DNA of 64,000 bases from Oscillospiraceae bacterium (GTDB lineage Bacteria; Bacillota; Clostridia; Oscillospirales; Ruminococcaceae), in assembly GCA_018110825.1 (NCBI GenBank), contig JAGBCL010000115.1, positions 62,001-126,000 of the forward strand, given 5' to 3'. Position 1 is the stretch's first letter. Each line of letters opens with the position of its first letter. A program made the position numbers and the translations under genes. The notes under the pieces are model-generated. The model saw only the letters and a program-made list of their open reading frames with translations. It was not told the DNA's origin and did not search any database. Positions 50,881 to 59,351 of the stretch are shown here, piece by piece.

Positions 50881-51422
50881 TATTCTTCAATCTGCTTGCC
50901 AAGGAATTGAGCCGCTGCCTGAATGAGATTCTGCTGAACTTCATTGGCAACAGATTCATTATTCGGAGCAAGAAATGCAACCGCACCCGTAACATCACCC
51001 GAAGCCAGAATAGGGGAGCAGGCAATTGCAGGACGGTCGATACCCTCAACGGGAAAAACCTTCGCATCATTGTGTGAGGTGTAAATATAGTTCTTGCGGT
51101 TTTCAAGGTATTCCTCAAGTGCACGGGAAACACGGCGTTCGCTGAATTCCTTCTTCTGCACACCCGCAACTGCAACAACATGGTCACGGTCAAAAACAAC
51201 CGTCGGACAATTTGCAAGCTTAGTCATAACTTCCGCAACCTGAGCCGCAGACCCTGCCATTTCGTTTATTGCACTGTACTTCTTGAAAATAACCTCACCA
51301 TCATTGCTTGTGTAGATTTCAAGGGGGTCACCCTCACGAATACGCATAGTGCGTCTGATTTCCTTTGGGATTACCACACGACCCAGGTCGTCAATCCTTC
51401 TGACAATACCCGTAGCTTTCAT
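50880..51422 (-). CDS. spoVT: Stage V sporulation protein T (AbrB family regulator)
   Basis: The 180-residue protein has an N-terminal AbrB swapped-hairpin DNA-binding domain (GIVRRIDDLGRVVIPKEIRR, residues about 5-24) and a C-terminal GAF-like domain (about 56-178). Length and layout match SpoVT, a forespore regulator that tunes sigma-G genes. A GGAGGAA ribosome site precedes the ATG. Monocistronic. Confidence 0.93.
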   Translation of the reverse strand: MKATGIVRRIDDLGRVVIPKEIRRTMRIREGDPLEIYTSNDGEVIFKKYSAINEMAGSAAQVAEVMTKLANCPTVVFDRDHVVAVAGVQKKEFSERRVSRALEEYLENRKNYIYTSHNDAKVFPVEGIDRPAIACSPILASGDVTGAVAFLAPNNESVANEVQQNLIQAAAQFLGKQIEE

Positions 51423-51563
51423 TGTATATTCCTCCGTTTATTAGCTTTAATTTTGTTGCTCTAATAGTTTTTCACGGAGATTTTGGATTATACATTTCAT
51501 TTTTTTATTTGTGTTTTGATAATTTTGGTAAGAATAGTTATTTCATTAATCAAATTTATTCGG

Positions 51564-51608
51564 GTAAACATTTCCTGCAAAACATCTGCCTTGCAGGAAA
51601 TGTTTTAC
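51564..51608 (-). terminator. Terminator left from the LacI-family gene
   Basis: A stem of about 17 base pairs (GTAAACATTTCCTGCAA and near-complement) with a ten-base loop, overlapping the stop of the LacI remnant. Confidence 0.75.
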
Positions 51609-51976
51609 ATTGTAGATTTTCTGATAAGAAGCTGAATTTCAGGCATTAAATTTTTGCCGATTACAACAAAGGGCATTCCGTTTTCACGCAGCAAGGGTTC
51701 CATACTGTTAACCGAAAGCGGACGAATAATAACTACTCCATCAACCTTTCTGTTTTCTACAACTCTTATCAGCTGAGAAAGGCCGTCTTTTTCGATGCCG
51801 ATTATAATAGTGTCATAATTTATTACCACACACTTTCTTGCAATACCTGTAAGACAAGTCTGAAAGAACGGAGCTTCAGCATCATTGCTGTCCATAGTAA
51901 TTACAACACCGATATTATATGTGCGGCTTTCCATGGAATATCTGACGGCTTGATGAAGTGCACTCGTATGCAGGTT
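51605..51976 (-). pseudogene. LacI-family regulator remnant with internal deletion
   Basis: A short frame encodes RYSMESRTYNIGVVITMDSN, which is the junction and first strand of a LacI/PBP-like effector domain, continues to PFVVIGK, and then jumps to PEIQLLIRKSTM and a stop. That last piece matches the usual C-terminal ending of LacI proteins (ELVIRDST type). The DNA-binding domain is missing upstream (TAA at 51977-51979), and about half of the effector domain is absent in the middle. The remnant is unlikely to regulate anything. Confidence 0.65.
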
Positions 51977-52113
51977 TTAAGGTGGAGGTTGCTTGTTGAG
52001 GATTTTATTGCGTGTATTTTTGGACAATTTTGTTAAAAAAACAAAAAAGTATTAACAAATGTAACAAAATTGTTGCTAATTTCGAAGAAAATATATACAT
52101 AATTTTTAAAATA

Positions 52114-52122
52114 TGATATAAT
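52114..52122 (+). promoter_or_regulatory. Extended -10 promoter of the chemoreceptor gene
   Basis: TGA-TATAAT (hexamer 52117-52122), about 70 bases before the start codon. Confidence 0.45.
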
Positions 52123-52192
52123 GTAATAAAATAATCATTTGGCTTCAAAGAATATATTAATTTATATGCAATTATAGTGAGGAGTTGTGGTT

Positions 52193-54076
52193 ATGCGCAA
52201 AATAATGATTAAAAAAATAATGGGAAGTGCAATTATTTCGGTTCTGCTGATGGCTATTCTTGTTTTTGTTTTTCAGCTTATGGTTTCCAGAAACAATGCG
52301 GCAATCACTTCAGATGAGCGACTTTCCGATGCGGTTTCCCGTATCGCAGAAAGCGAGGTTACAATTTCAGAGCTTACTGAAAATCTTGATATCGAATACA
52401 TATCAAAAGCCAATGCATTTGCTGAAATGATTAAGCTTAACCCTGACATAATTGAAGATGCGGGCGAGCTTGAACGAATCCGTGAAATGCTGGAGGTTGA
52501 CGAACTTCATGTAACTGATGAAAAGGGTGTAATTTATTGGGGTACTGTTCCGGGTTACTTCGGTTTTGACTTCAGCACATCCGAACAGACAAAGCCATTC
52601 CTTCCTATTCTTGAGGACAGCTCTATCGAAATTGCTCAGGAGGCGCAGCCGAATGGTACAGAGGGCAAGCTGTTCCAGTATATAAGCGTATCAAGACAGG
52701 ATAAAACAGGTATTGTACAAATCGGTATGGAGCCTGTCCGCCTTACAGAAACCCTTGCTGACAGTCAGCCTCATATTATTCTCGGCAATATCAAGGTAGG
52801 AACAAGAGGTACTATCTTTGCTGTTAAAAAAGCGGATATGACTATTGCTGCATTTTATGATGAAGCATATATCGGCAAGGAAATATCTGAACTTGGACTT
52901 ACCGAAGAAAGCTTCACAAAGAAGCTTAACAAGTCAAGCAATTTCGTGTTTTCAGGCAGTTCCTTCTTCTCAAGAGTAATTGAAATTGATGATTATTATC
53001 TGGCATCCCTTGTGCCTACAAGCGAGGTAATGGGTGAGGCTGCACTGCTTACAGCTGTTGTAGCACTTCTGGCGCTTCTTGTTATCGCTGTACTTACAGT
53101 AATCGTTGTAAGAGTAGTTGATAAAAACGTTATCAAGGGTATGACGGAAATCGGTGCAGCTGTAAAGGCAATCGGTGAAGGCGAACATGGTGTTGTTGTT
53201 GATGTCAATACTTGTGAAGAATTCAGCGTACTCAGCAACGGTATTAACGGTATGCTGCACAATATTGAGGAAAATATCAATTCCGCCAACGAACTGAACA
53301 GTTCTATGTCTGAGCTTATCAGAAATATTGATGGCATTTCCCACAGCATTAATCAGTATGCGGCAGAAATGGATAAGGTTTCAGGTCAGCTTTCTGATGG
53401 TGCTTCTACTCAGGCTTCTACAATACAGGAGCTTTCCTCAACATTCTCTACTATCTCCAGAGAAGTAAACGGAAATGCGAAATCCGCAAAGAATGCAAAT
53501 GCCATTGCTGCCCAGACCAGTGAACAGCTTCGTGAAAACCTTGAAAATATGGCAGATATGCAGGAGTCTATGAGACAGATAAGCGACGTATCACAGAAGA
53601 TAAGCAATATTGTAAAGACTATCGAGGATATTGCTTTCCAGACAAATATCCTTGCTCTTAACGCATCCGTTGAAGCTGCACGCGCAGGTGTACACGGAAA
53701 GGGCTTTGCGGTAGTTGCTGACGAGGTAAGAAACCTTGCTACAAAATCTGCGGAAGCTGCTAAAAACACTACTGAGCTTATTGATGAAACACTTAAAGCA
53801 GTTGAAAACGGTACGGTTATCGTTGACAAGACAGCTGCAAAGCTTGATGAAACCAGCAACAGCATTGATAAGAGCACTCATCTTATTTCCGAAATTGCTG
53901 ACGCTACAATAAAGCAGGCCAAGCATATTGATGAAGCGGTTGAAGGTATGACAAGAATATCTGAAGTTGTACAGAGCAATACCGAGATTGCATATAATGC
54001 TCAGCACACAGCAGAACTTCTTGATACTGAAGCAGGCAAGCTTCTTAAAATGGTAATGTCAAATAACGACAACTAA
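52193..54076 (+). CDS. Methyl-accepting chemotaxis protein
   Basis: The 627-residue receptor has a first span (about 8-28), an outer sensing domain of about 250 residues (Cache-like), a second span (about 278-305), HAMP and a signalling domain with the highly conserved [19 protein letters not shown] and [15 protein letters not shown] hairpin tip. It would control CheA and flagellar rotation, or a chemosensory relative. ATG at 52193 behind AGGAG. No che or fla genes are in the window. Confidence 0.92.
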   Translation: MRKIMIKKIMGSAIISVLLMAILVFVFQLMVSRNNAAITSDERLSDAVSRIAESEVTISELTENLDIEYISKANAFAEMIKLNPDIIEDAGELERIREMLEVDELHVTDEKGVIYWGTVPGYFGFDFSTSEQTKPFLPILEDSSIEIAQEAQPNGTEGKLFQYISVSRQDKTGIVQIGMEPVRLTETLADSQPHIILGNIKVGTRGTIFAVKKADMTIAAFYDEAYIGKEISELGLTEESFTKKLNKSSNFVFSGSSFFSRVIEIDDYYLASLVPTSEVMGEAALLTAVVALLALLVIAVLTVIVVRVVDKNVIKGMTEIGAAVKAIGEGEHGVVVDVNTCEEFSVLSNGINGMLHNIEENINSANELNSSMSELIRNIDGISHSINQYAAEMDKVSGQLSDGASTQASTIQELSSTFSTISREVNGNAKSAKNANAIAAQTSEQLRENLENMADMQESMRQISDVSQKISNIVKTIEDIAFQTNILALNASVEAARAGVHGKGFAVVADEVRNLATKSAEAAKNTTELIDETLKAVENGTVIVDKTAAKLDETSNSIDKSTHLISEIADATIKQAKHIDEAVEGMTRISEVVQSNTEIAYNAQHTAELLDTEAGKLLKMVMSNNDN

Positions 54077-54127
54077 GATTTGTTTCATTTTCGTTGCTAT
54101 TATACCATATATTTATGTCAATACACA

Positions 54128-54165
54128 AAAGCCGTACCCGATTAGTTTCGGATACGGCTTTCTTT
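54128..54165. terminator. Terminator of the chemoreceptor gene
   Basis: AAAGCCGTA..CCG pairs with CGG..TACGGCTTT, with a T-rich 3' side. It is the last feature that clearly belongs to the chromosome before the mobile element. Confidence 0.8.
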
Positions 54166-54181
54166 ATGTAATTCCCATTCT

Positions 54182-54198
54182 TTCTGCAACCTGCAGAA
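54182..54198. repeat. Seven-base inverted repeat next to recombinase stop (candidate att core)
   Basis: TTCTGCA-ACC-TGCAGAA is a perfect seven-base inverted repeat, four bases from the recombinase stop codon and behind the chemoreceptor terminator. Serine recombinase sites are partly symmetrical and lie beside the recombinase gene, so this is a candidate attachment site. Confidence 0.35.
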
Positions 54199-54202
54199 CG
54201 CT

Positions 54203-55963
54203 TTAACAGAACAATATTTCATCTTCCAATGATTTCAGCAGCGGGTCAACGCCACTGACAACATTGACACTATAGACCTTGTCCCTGCGATTAGGCGTTT
54301 TAAGGACAAGCCGGCATTGATTTTCTTCTATAGTGCCGTCAGGAAAATTTAATTCTTTCTCCCCGAAACTTCCGCATTTCAGCAGCGAGTCTATATCCGA
54401 TTTAAGCCTTACATCAATATGAAAATCATCAAAAACATCAATACGCTCTACAATCAGATTGATGTCATATTTGTCAAGCTTTTCCTTGTTGATGATATCA
54501 TCGAAAATCTCAATAACAGTTTTTGCACGACGGTTCACCTGCACCATTGTGTTACGTTTATCAGCAGCCATTGTAAGCTGATTTTCCAATCCCGCAATTT
54601 TCAGCACAAGGTCATCAACCATTTCCGTGTAGGTTTCCGAAATAATATCCTCACGGTCAGGGTTACGCATAATTTCTCTGATACGCTGCTGCTCAGTAAA
54701 TTTCAGTTCAGCCTTTGCATTGTCAATCTGATTTTTTAGCGTTTCAATAATGTCATCACTGCTCTTCAAACAATCTTTTTCACTTTTCAGCGATTGTTCA
54801 AGCTTGTCAAGCATATTGGAACAGTTGTCACGAACCTTGCATATATAGGATTTCAATATATCATCAAGCATATCACAACGTATGTGATGAGAAGTACAGC
54901 CTTTAGTACCACGCTTGTGATAAGTTCCACAGGTGTACGCAGGCACAAGGTCAAGTCTGCTCATAGAAAACATAGGCGAACTACAGTCACCGCAAAAAAG
55001 TATACCCGAATAAAAATTATCGTACTTCTTTACACCACGGTAATGACTTGTGGAGCGTTGCTTTTTAAGCTCCTGCGCCTTTGCGAAAATCTTATCATCA
55101 ATAATACCAGCGTGATTTTTCTCAAAAACAATGTGCTCCGCCTCGTCATTTTTGATGTCCTTGCCGTTAATGTTTTTACGCTTGTACTTTCCCTGACGAA
55201 GCGTACCAATATAAAAATCATTTTCAAGTATGGTCTGTATTGTAATTATGCTCCATTCATTTTTTACAGCATGCTTGTACTCCTCACCCTTAGCTTCTTT
55301 GCGTTCCTTTTCAATAGATCTCGGAGTAGGAATATTAAGCTCGGTAAGATAATTCGCAATCTTCTTGTAACCCCAACCGTCAATGTAAAGCTCATAAATC
55401 TTCTGTACAATTTCAGCCGCAGGTTCATCAACAGTAAAATTCATAGTCTTGCTGTTTGTTATAACATAACCATACGGAACAGAACAAATCCACTTGCCCT
55501 CATTCTGACGACGCTTTATAACCGACTTAACCTTTTTGGAAGTATCGGTTACAGGCATTTCGTTTATGAGGAAACGGAACTGAATAGCCGTCCAGTCATC
55601 ATCAGTAGGAAAGTCAATTCCGTCACCTATTGAAATAATACGAACTCCCGCATCACGCAAATCTTCAAGCTCCACAAGTCCCTTGCTGTTACGCCTTGAA
55701 AAACGAGAAAAGTCCTTGATTATAAGAATGTCGATATCGTGATTGATAAGTAACGGACGTAATTTCTGATATGACTCACGCTGTTCAAAAGTGTACCCCG
55801 AACGATCTCTGTCCTCATAAAAAGTCAGTGTTGAACCTGAAAAGTGACGTTCTACAAAATCCTTGATAATCATTTTCTGATTTTCAATGGAAATGTTGTC
55901 CCTGTCAAGCTCTTCATCAACAGAAATTCGGCAATATCCTGCTATATTATAAATCTTTTCCAT
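54203..55963 (-). CDS. Large serine recombinase/integrase
   Basis: The 586-residue protein has an N-terminal resolvase domain with the catalytic serine in YCRISVDEE (Ser14) and ILIIKDFSRFSRRN. A recombinase domain follows (VPYGYVI, GWGYKKIANYLTELNIPTPR), then a zinc ribbon (CGDCSSPM and CGTYHKRGTKGC, about residues 325-360) and a long coiled coil (about 380-470). This is the TnpX/phiC31-type integrase that inserts and excises clostridial elements. It sits at the element border, as these genes do. A terminator separates it from the preceding small gene. Confidence 0.92.
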   Translation of the reverse strand: MEKIYNIAGYCRISVDEELDRDNISIENQKMIIKDFVERHFSGSTLTFYEDRDRSGYTFEQRESYQKLRPLLINHDIDILIIKDFSRFSRRNSKGLVELEDLRDAGVRIISIGDGIDFPTDDDWTAIQFRFLINEMPVTDTSKKVKSVIKRRQNEGKWICSVPYGYVITNSKTMNFTVDEPAAEIVQKIYELYIDGWGYKKIANYLTELNIPTPRSIEKERKEAKGEEYKHAVKNEWSIITIQTILENDFYIGTLRQGKYKRKNINGKDIKNDEAEHIVFEKNHAGIIDDKIFAKAQELKKQRSTSHYRGVKKYDNFYSGILFCGDCSSPMFSMSRLDLVPAYTCGTYHKRGTKGCTSHHIRCDMLDDILKSYICKVRDNCSNMLDKLEQSLKSEKDCLKSSDDIIETLKNQIDNAKAELKFTEQQRIREIMRNPDREDIISETYTEMVDDLVLKIAGLENQLTMAADKRNTMVQVNRRAKTVIEIFDDIINKEKLDKYDINLIVERIDVFDDFHIDVRLKSDIDSLLKCGSFGEKELNFPDGTIEENQCRLVLKTPNRRDKVYSVNVVSGVDPLLKSLEDEILFC

Positions 55964-56038
55964 TGTTGTTACCTCTTTGTATATTATCTATATAACATTG
56001 TAACACAAGTCATCTTTAATTGCAATATCAAAAAATAA

Positions 56039-56076
56039 ATAACCGACAGCTTCATTTATCTGAATCTGTCGGTTAT
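56039..56076 (-). terminator. Terminator of the small accessory gene
   Basis: An 11-base-pair stem (ATAACCGACAG / CTGTCGGTTAT) followed on the minus strand by a T-rich tract. Confidence 0.8.
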
Positions 56077-56279
56077 CCTGTTTTATTGTGTGACAGCAGT
56101 AATTCGGTGTTTGCAAGCAAGTCACCTGCTCCCGAATGAAACACAACTGTGAAAAATCTTCGTGCACGGTATTCTTTCTTTATCTCTTCAACTGCTTCAA
56201 GAACCTCATCACTTTTACTGTCATCATTTGTAAGCCAAATTTCAACTCTCCTTTTCTGTTCCAGAACATTGACTTCCAT
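56073..56279 (-). CDS. Small conserved mobile-element protein
   Basis: A 68-residue protein starting at 56279 behind GAGGTGAT. The pattern (RRVEIWLTNDD near the start, then a helix ending KKEYRARRF, a VVFHSGAGDLL strand-turn and an LLLSHNK helix) resembles small proteins encoded beside integrases in clostridial conjugative elements. Their role is unknown. A longer frame to 56444 exists, but it covers a strong hairpin and the end of the helicase gene and is not credible. It lies between the helicase and the recombinase on the same strand. Confidence 0.7.
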   Translation of the reverse strand: MEVNVLEQKRRVEIWLTNDDSKSDEVLEAVEEIKKEYRARRFFTVVFHSGAGDLLANTELLLSHNKTG

Positions 56280-56303
56280 GGCATCACCTCTGATATCATA
56301 TTT

Positions 56304-56346
56304 GACATCACGCAGCAGCTTTATTCGTACAACTGCTGCTGATGTC
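56304..56346. repeat. Strong hairpin before the small accessory gene
   Basis: GACATCA-c-GCAGCAG pairs with CTGCTGC-TGATGTC (14 pairs, one bulge) around a 14-base loop. No T run follows on the minus strand, so it is not an ordinary terminator. Confidence 0.6.
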
Positions 56347-56394
56347 ATAAATATAATATATAATTGAAGTAGGGAACTTAACCAACAGCAGTTA

Positions 56395-58164
56395 TCATGC
56401 TTGCACCAACTGTATGCAGGTGCGAACATTTGTCGGTTTGCCATTAATTCTTGCTTTAGAAGGTTTGGAATTTGGAACCAGGGAAGTAAGAATTTTTGAA
56501 AAGTTAATGTTTGTTAATCTGCATGCCAGATTGTTTTGAGTGCAATAAGCCATAAATGCGTTATAAAGCACGCCGATAGGTGTAAACACATCCTGTGAAT
56601 TGATTATCGTGCATCTATCATTTAAAAATGAAAGCACCAATAACATATCACCGTCAGAACCCGAAGTGCAGTTATTCTCAGCATTTGCCACCCAGCACTC
56701 ATCACCCTCAAAATAATAATTATTATGTCTTACTTCTGAAAAAGCAAGAATTGCCTTTGTAGCAATAGCTGATAATTCACGTCTGAGTTTATCAATAAGA
56801 TAAATATCACGCATATTGTCAGGAATTCTGTTTTCACAAGGGAGAATTAACATTCTTCTGTAAAATGCTTCATCATCATATGTAATTTTTATCGGATAAT
56901 TACTTCCGAAAAGCAGGTGACCATTGAAAACATAGTTGAACGTTGACATATACTTCATCTCACCAGTAACAATATCTCCGCCTGATAATCCCTTTATTCT
57001 TCCTACAACATCCTCATCAAATGGAATATTAGGCAGATCCATGCAGATGTTCACTGCTGAATTTGCAAGTCTTTCTCCATTGAAACGACCAAGCAGTTCC
57101 TTAGGAGTAAATGCGGTTACGTTTTCATCCTTTATAAGAAACTTAACCACATCTCCGAATGTACTCTTTCCTGATCCGCCTACTCCGATTAGGGCAACAA
57201 TCCTCTTAGCTTTTACATCAGAGCTGAGTAATAAACCTAAAGCTTGCCAGAAACGTTTAATAAGTCTGGGATTGCCACTTGATAAATCATATAAATATTT
57301 ATCAAAAACAGGACAACTTAAATCAGAAACAAAATTCGCTTCAATAGCATGCTTAATAAAATAATGGGGTATCACATTAAGTCTGGTTTGATCATTTTCG
57401 AATGTCCGCGTATGAAGAAAGTATACACCATTGTTGAATACCACCAAGTCATTTGCAGGCCACAGGTGCTGCTTTCCATCCATTGACATTGGAGGTATAA
57501 GATTAAGCATGGAATTAAGTATATGAGCGTCTCCTATTTCATGAAAAACAGACTCAAACTCACTCATACAAAGCCTCTTTAAAGCTGAAGCATTAAGAAG
57601 CTGATAATAATAGCCCGTCCATCTGTATACAGCGCTATCGTAAGCTATAATATTGTGCTTTCTAATAAGTTGCTTTCCAAGAATAGAAGGATTTGCTTTC
57701 TTTCTTCTGCTGGGTTGCCCAAGTTCTGCTGCAAAGCCTTGCATTTGAGGTGTTGTATTAGTCACATTTGCAATATTACTGTAACCATTATTATTGCAGC
57801 AAAGCTGAGATATCTTGTTTAAGACCTCTAACGCGTTGCCTGTTACTGAATGAGGGACAGAATTCTGTGCAAATGCAGGAAGAATATCTAAAACTTTCTG
57901 TGCCGTTGCAGTTTCTTCCTTCTCACGCACTATATCAATAGCCTCAGATGTATCAACTTTGACAGAAATAGGATTGATATAATTGCTGTCCTGTGGTTCT
58001 TCATGCTTGAAGATTTCACCGCCTTTTTTCACTTCAGCAGCTACATCAGCAAAAGTATTCACTTTTTCGCCCGCACTATTATATAGTGTGAACTTTGCTT
58101 CGGCAGACGCAAATCCGGCGTTGTTATTTTCGGGCATGATGATGCCATTTGTAATTTCATTCAT
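56395..58164 (-). CDS. D5/P4-type phage-plasmid helicase ATPase
   Basis: The 589-residue protein has a D5_N-like middle region (KHNIIAYDSAVYRWTGYYYQ, about residues 170-190) and a superfamily 3 helicase core with Walker A (GVGGSGKSTFGDVV, about 325-338), Walker B (VNICMDLPNIP) and a sensor segment with LFGSNYPIKITYDDEAFYRR. The N-terminal 150 residues are not a recognisable primase domain. Such proteins unwind DNA at element or phage origins. AGGAGG lies before the ATG. It is the first gene of the minus-strand run and is divergent from the XRE regulator. Confidence 0.88.
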   Translation of the reverse strand: MNEITNGIIMPENNNAGFASAEAKFTLYNSAGEKVNTFADVAAEVKKGGEIFKHEEPQDSNYINPISVKVDTSEAIDIVREKEETATAQKVLDILPAFAQNSVPHSVTGNALEVLNKISQLCCNNNGYSNIANVTNTTPQMQGFAAELGQPSRRKKANPSILGKQLIRKHNIIAYDSAVYRWTGYYYQLLNASALKRLCMSEFESVFHEIGDAHILNSMLNLIPPMSMDGKQHLWPANDLVVFNNGVYFLHTRTFENDQTRLNVIPHYFIKHAIEANFVSDLSCPVFDKYLYDLSSGNPRLIKRFWQALGLLLSSDVKAKRIVALIGVGGSGKSTFGDVVKFLIKDENVTAFTPKELLGRFNGERLANSAVNICMDLPNIPFDEDVVGRIKGLSGGDIVTGEMKYMSTFNYVFNGHLLFGSNYPIKITYDDEAFYRRMLILPCENRIPDNMRDIYLIDKLRRELSAIATKAILAFSEVRHNNYYFEGDECWVANAENNCTSGSDGDMLLVLSFLNDRCTIINSQDVFTPIGVLYNAFMAYCTQNNLACRLTNINFSKILTSLVPNSKPSKARINGKPTNVRTCIQLVQA

Positions 58165-58302
58165 GAGAAATTACCTCCTGTAAAATAAATTTTTCGCTTT
58201 TTGGATTTGGCCAAACCAGGAGCGTGATATTATTATAGCAGATACGAATCGGCTTGTAAATTAGGTATATAACCAAATTTTCGATATCAAAAATTCAATC
58301 GA

Positions 58303-58396
58303 ATAAATTTAGTGTAAAAAATATCTATTTTTTACCTTTTAGTATTTCTTTATTCATTTTATCTTGATATACTTCAATTATAAACACTAAATTTAT
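58303..58396. repeat. Nested inverted repeats in divergent regulatory region
   Basis: ATAAATTTAGTGT (58303-58315) and its perfect inverted copy ACACTAAATTTAT (58384-58396) flank a second perfect palindrome, GTAAAAAATA-TC-TATTTTTTAC (58314-58335). The block lies between the divergent helicase and XRE genes and just before the XRE ribosome site, so it is a likely operator array. Confidence 0.75.
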
Positions 58397-58411
58397 ACGG
58401 AGGAATATAAC

Positions 58412-59323
58412 GTGAAAGATGTATTATTAGAAAAAGCATTTTCCACTATAAAAACTGATGAAGACGATTATATAAAAAGAATGGAGCAAGAAGAGAAAAT
58501 TAAGAAAGCAAAATCAAAAGCGGCTTACGAAACCTCATTAATAGAGTATAAAACTTTACGAAATACTATAATTGAAATCATTGAAAAATATATTGTTGCT
58601 ACCAAAGAAATAAAATTATCCACTCCTACTTCCGAAAAAAGTCAACAGACACTTTATAAATGCATTGACCGAAAAATATATTGTAAAGAACAGCTCTACG
58701 CTGAGAAATTATTAATAAAATTGTTAAAAAGCCCCGAGGAAACAATTGAAATTTCTTATAAAGATTTTGTAGATTACATATATATTTCTCATGGCGTCCA
58801 CTTTGATATGTATTTAAATAAATTGCTTGAAGATAAAAATATATCAAAAATAATTGATAATGCAATTGAAGAAAGTATACAGAACCCTTCTGCTAACATC
58901 AATGAATTAGCCAAACAAGCTCTTGTAAAAATAATAGGCATCAAAATCCGGCAAATAAGAAAAAGTCATTGTCATACATATGACTACTTATCTACACGTA
59001 TTGGTATTAGTGTAGCTTACTTAAATAAAATCGAAAAGGGTGCACTTAAAGAACCTTTAACAGGTGAAAAACTATATTTAATAAAGTTTTTTTATGATTG
59101 TTCTTGGCATTATTTGTTAGGGTTAGTGCCATTGAAAAAGGAACTCGCAGAAGGTGGTATAGATTTTAGTGACATGATGTCTCCTCTCATACATTTACCA
59201 GTTAATTTAAGTCATTATGATTTAACAGAATTGTTTTTTAGAGTGTTACAAAAAAAGAATTTTAATGAAAAGAAACTATCTAGATATTTATTAAGGTTAT
59301 TAATATCCAGTGACAAAGAATAA
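58412..59323 (+). CDS. XRE-like transcriptional regulator of the element
   Basis: The 303-residue, Lys/Ile-rich protein is encoded by DNA clearly more AT-rich than its surroundings. A helix-turn-helix of XRE type lies at about 178-235 (IGIKIRQIRKS, then YLSTRIGISVAYLNKIEKG). The N-terminal 170 residues are helical without a known domain. It is likely the element's repressor, given the palindromes right before its start and the divergent replication gene. A GGAGGAA ribosome site precedes the start. It ends at a shared terminator. Confidence 0.75.
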   Translation: MKDVLLEKAFSTIKTDEDDYIKRMEQEEKIKKAKSKAAYETSLIEYKTLRNTIIEIIEKYIVATKEIKLSTPTSEKSQQTLYKCIDRKIYCKEQLYAEKLLIKLLKSPEETIEISYKDFVDYIYISHGVHFDMYLNKLLEDKNISKIIDNAIEESIQNPSANINELAKQALVKIIGIKIRQIRKSHCHTYDYLSTRIGISVAYLNKIEKGALKEPLTGEKLYLIKFFYDCSWHYLLGLVPLKKELAEGGIDFSDMMSPLIHLPVNLSHYDLTELFFRVLQKKNFNEKKLSRYLLRLLISSDKE

Positions 59324-59351
59324 CAGCTTAGGCACATAACCTAAGCTGTTA
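59321..59351. terminator. Bidirectional terminator
   Basis: TAACAGCTTAGG / CCTAAGCTGTTA with a seven-base loop, overlapping the stops of the two convergent genes. Confidence 0.8.

Noticed and set aside
54794-55633. 279-codon plus-strand frame opposite the serine recombinase
   Set aside because: Basic, low-quality composition, no motif; the minus-strand recombinase explains the region fully.
56280-56444. Longer version of the small accessory protein
   Set aside because: It would run through the strong hairpin and overlap the helicase gene; the ribosome site supports 56279.
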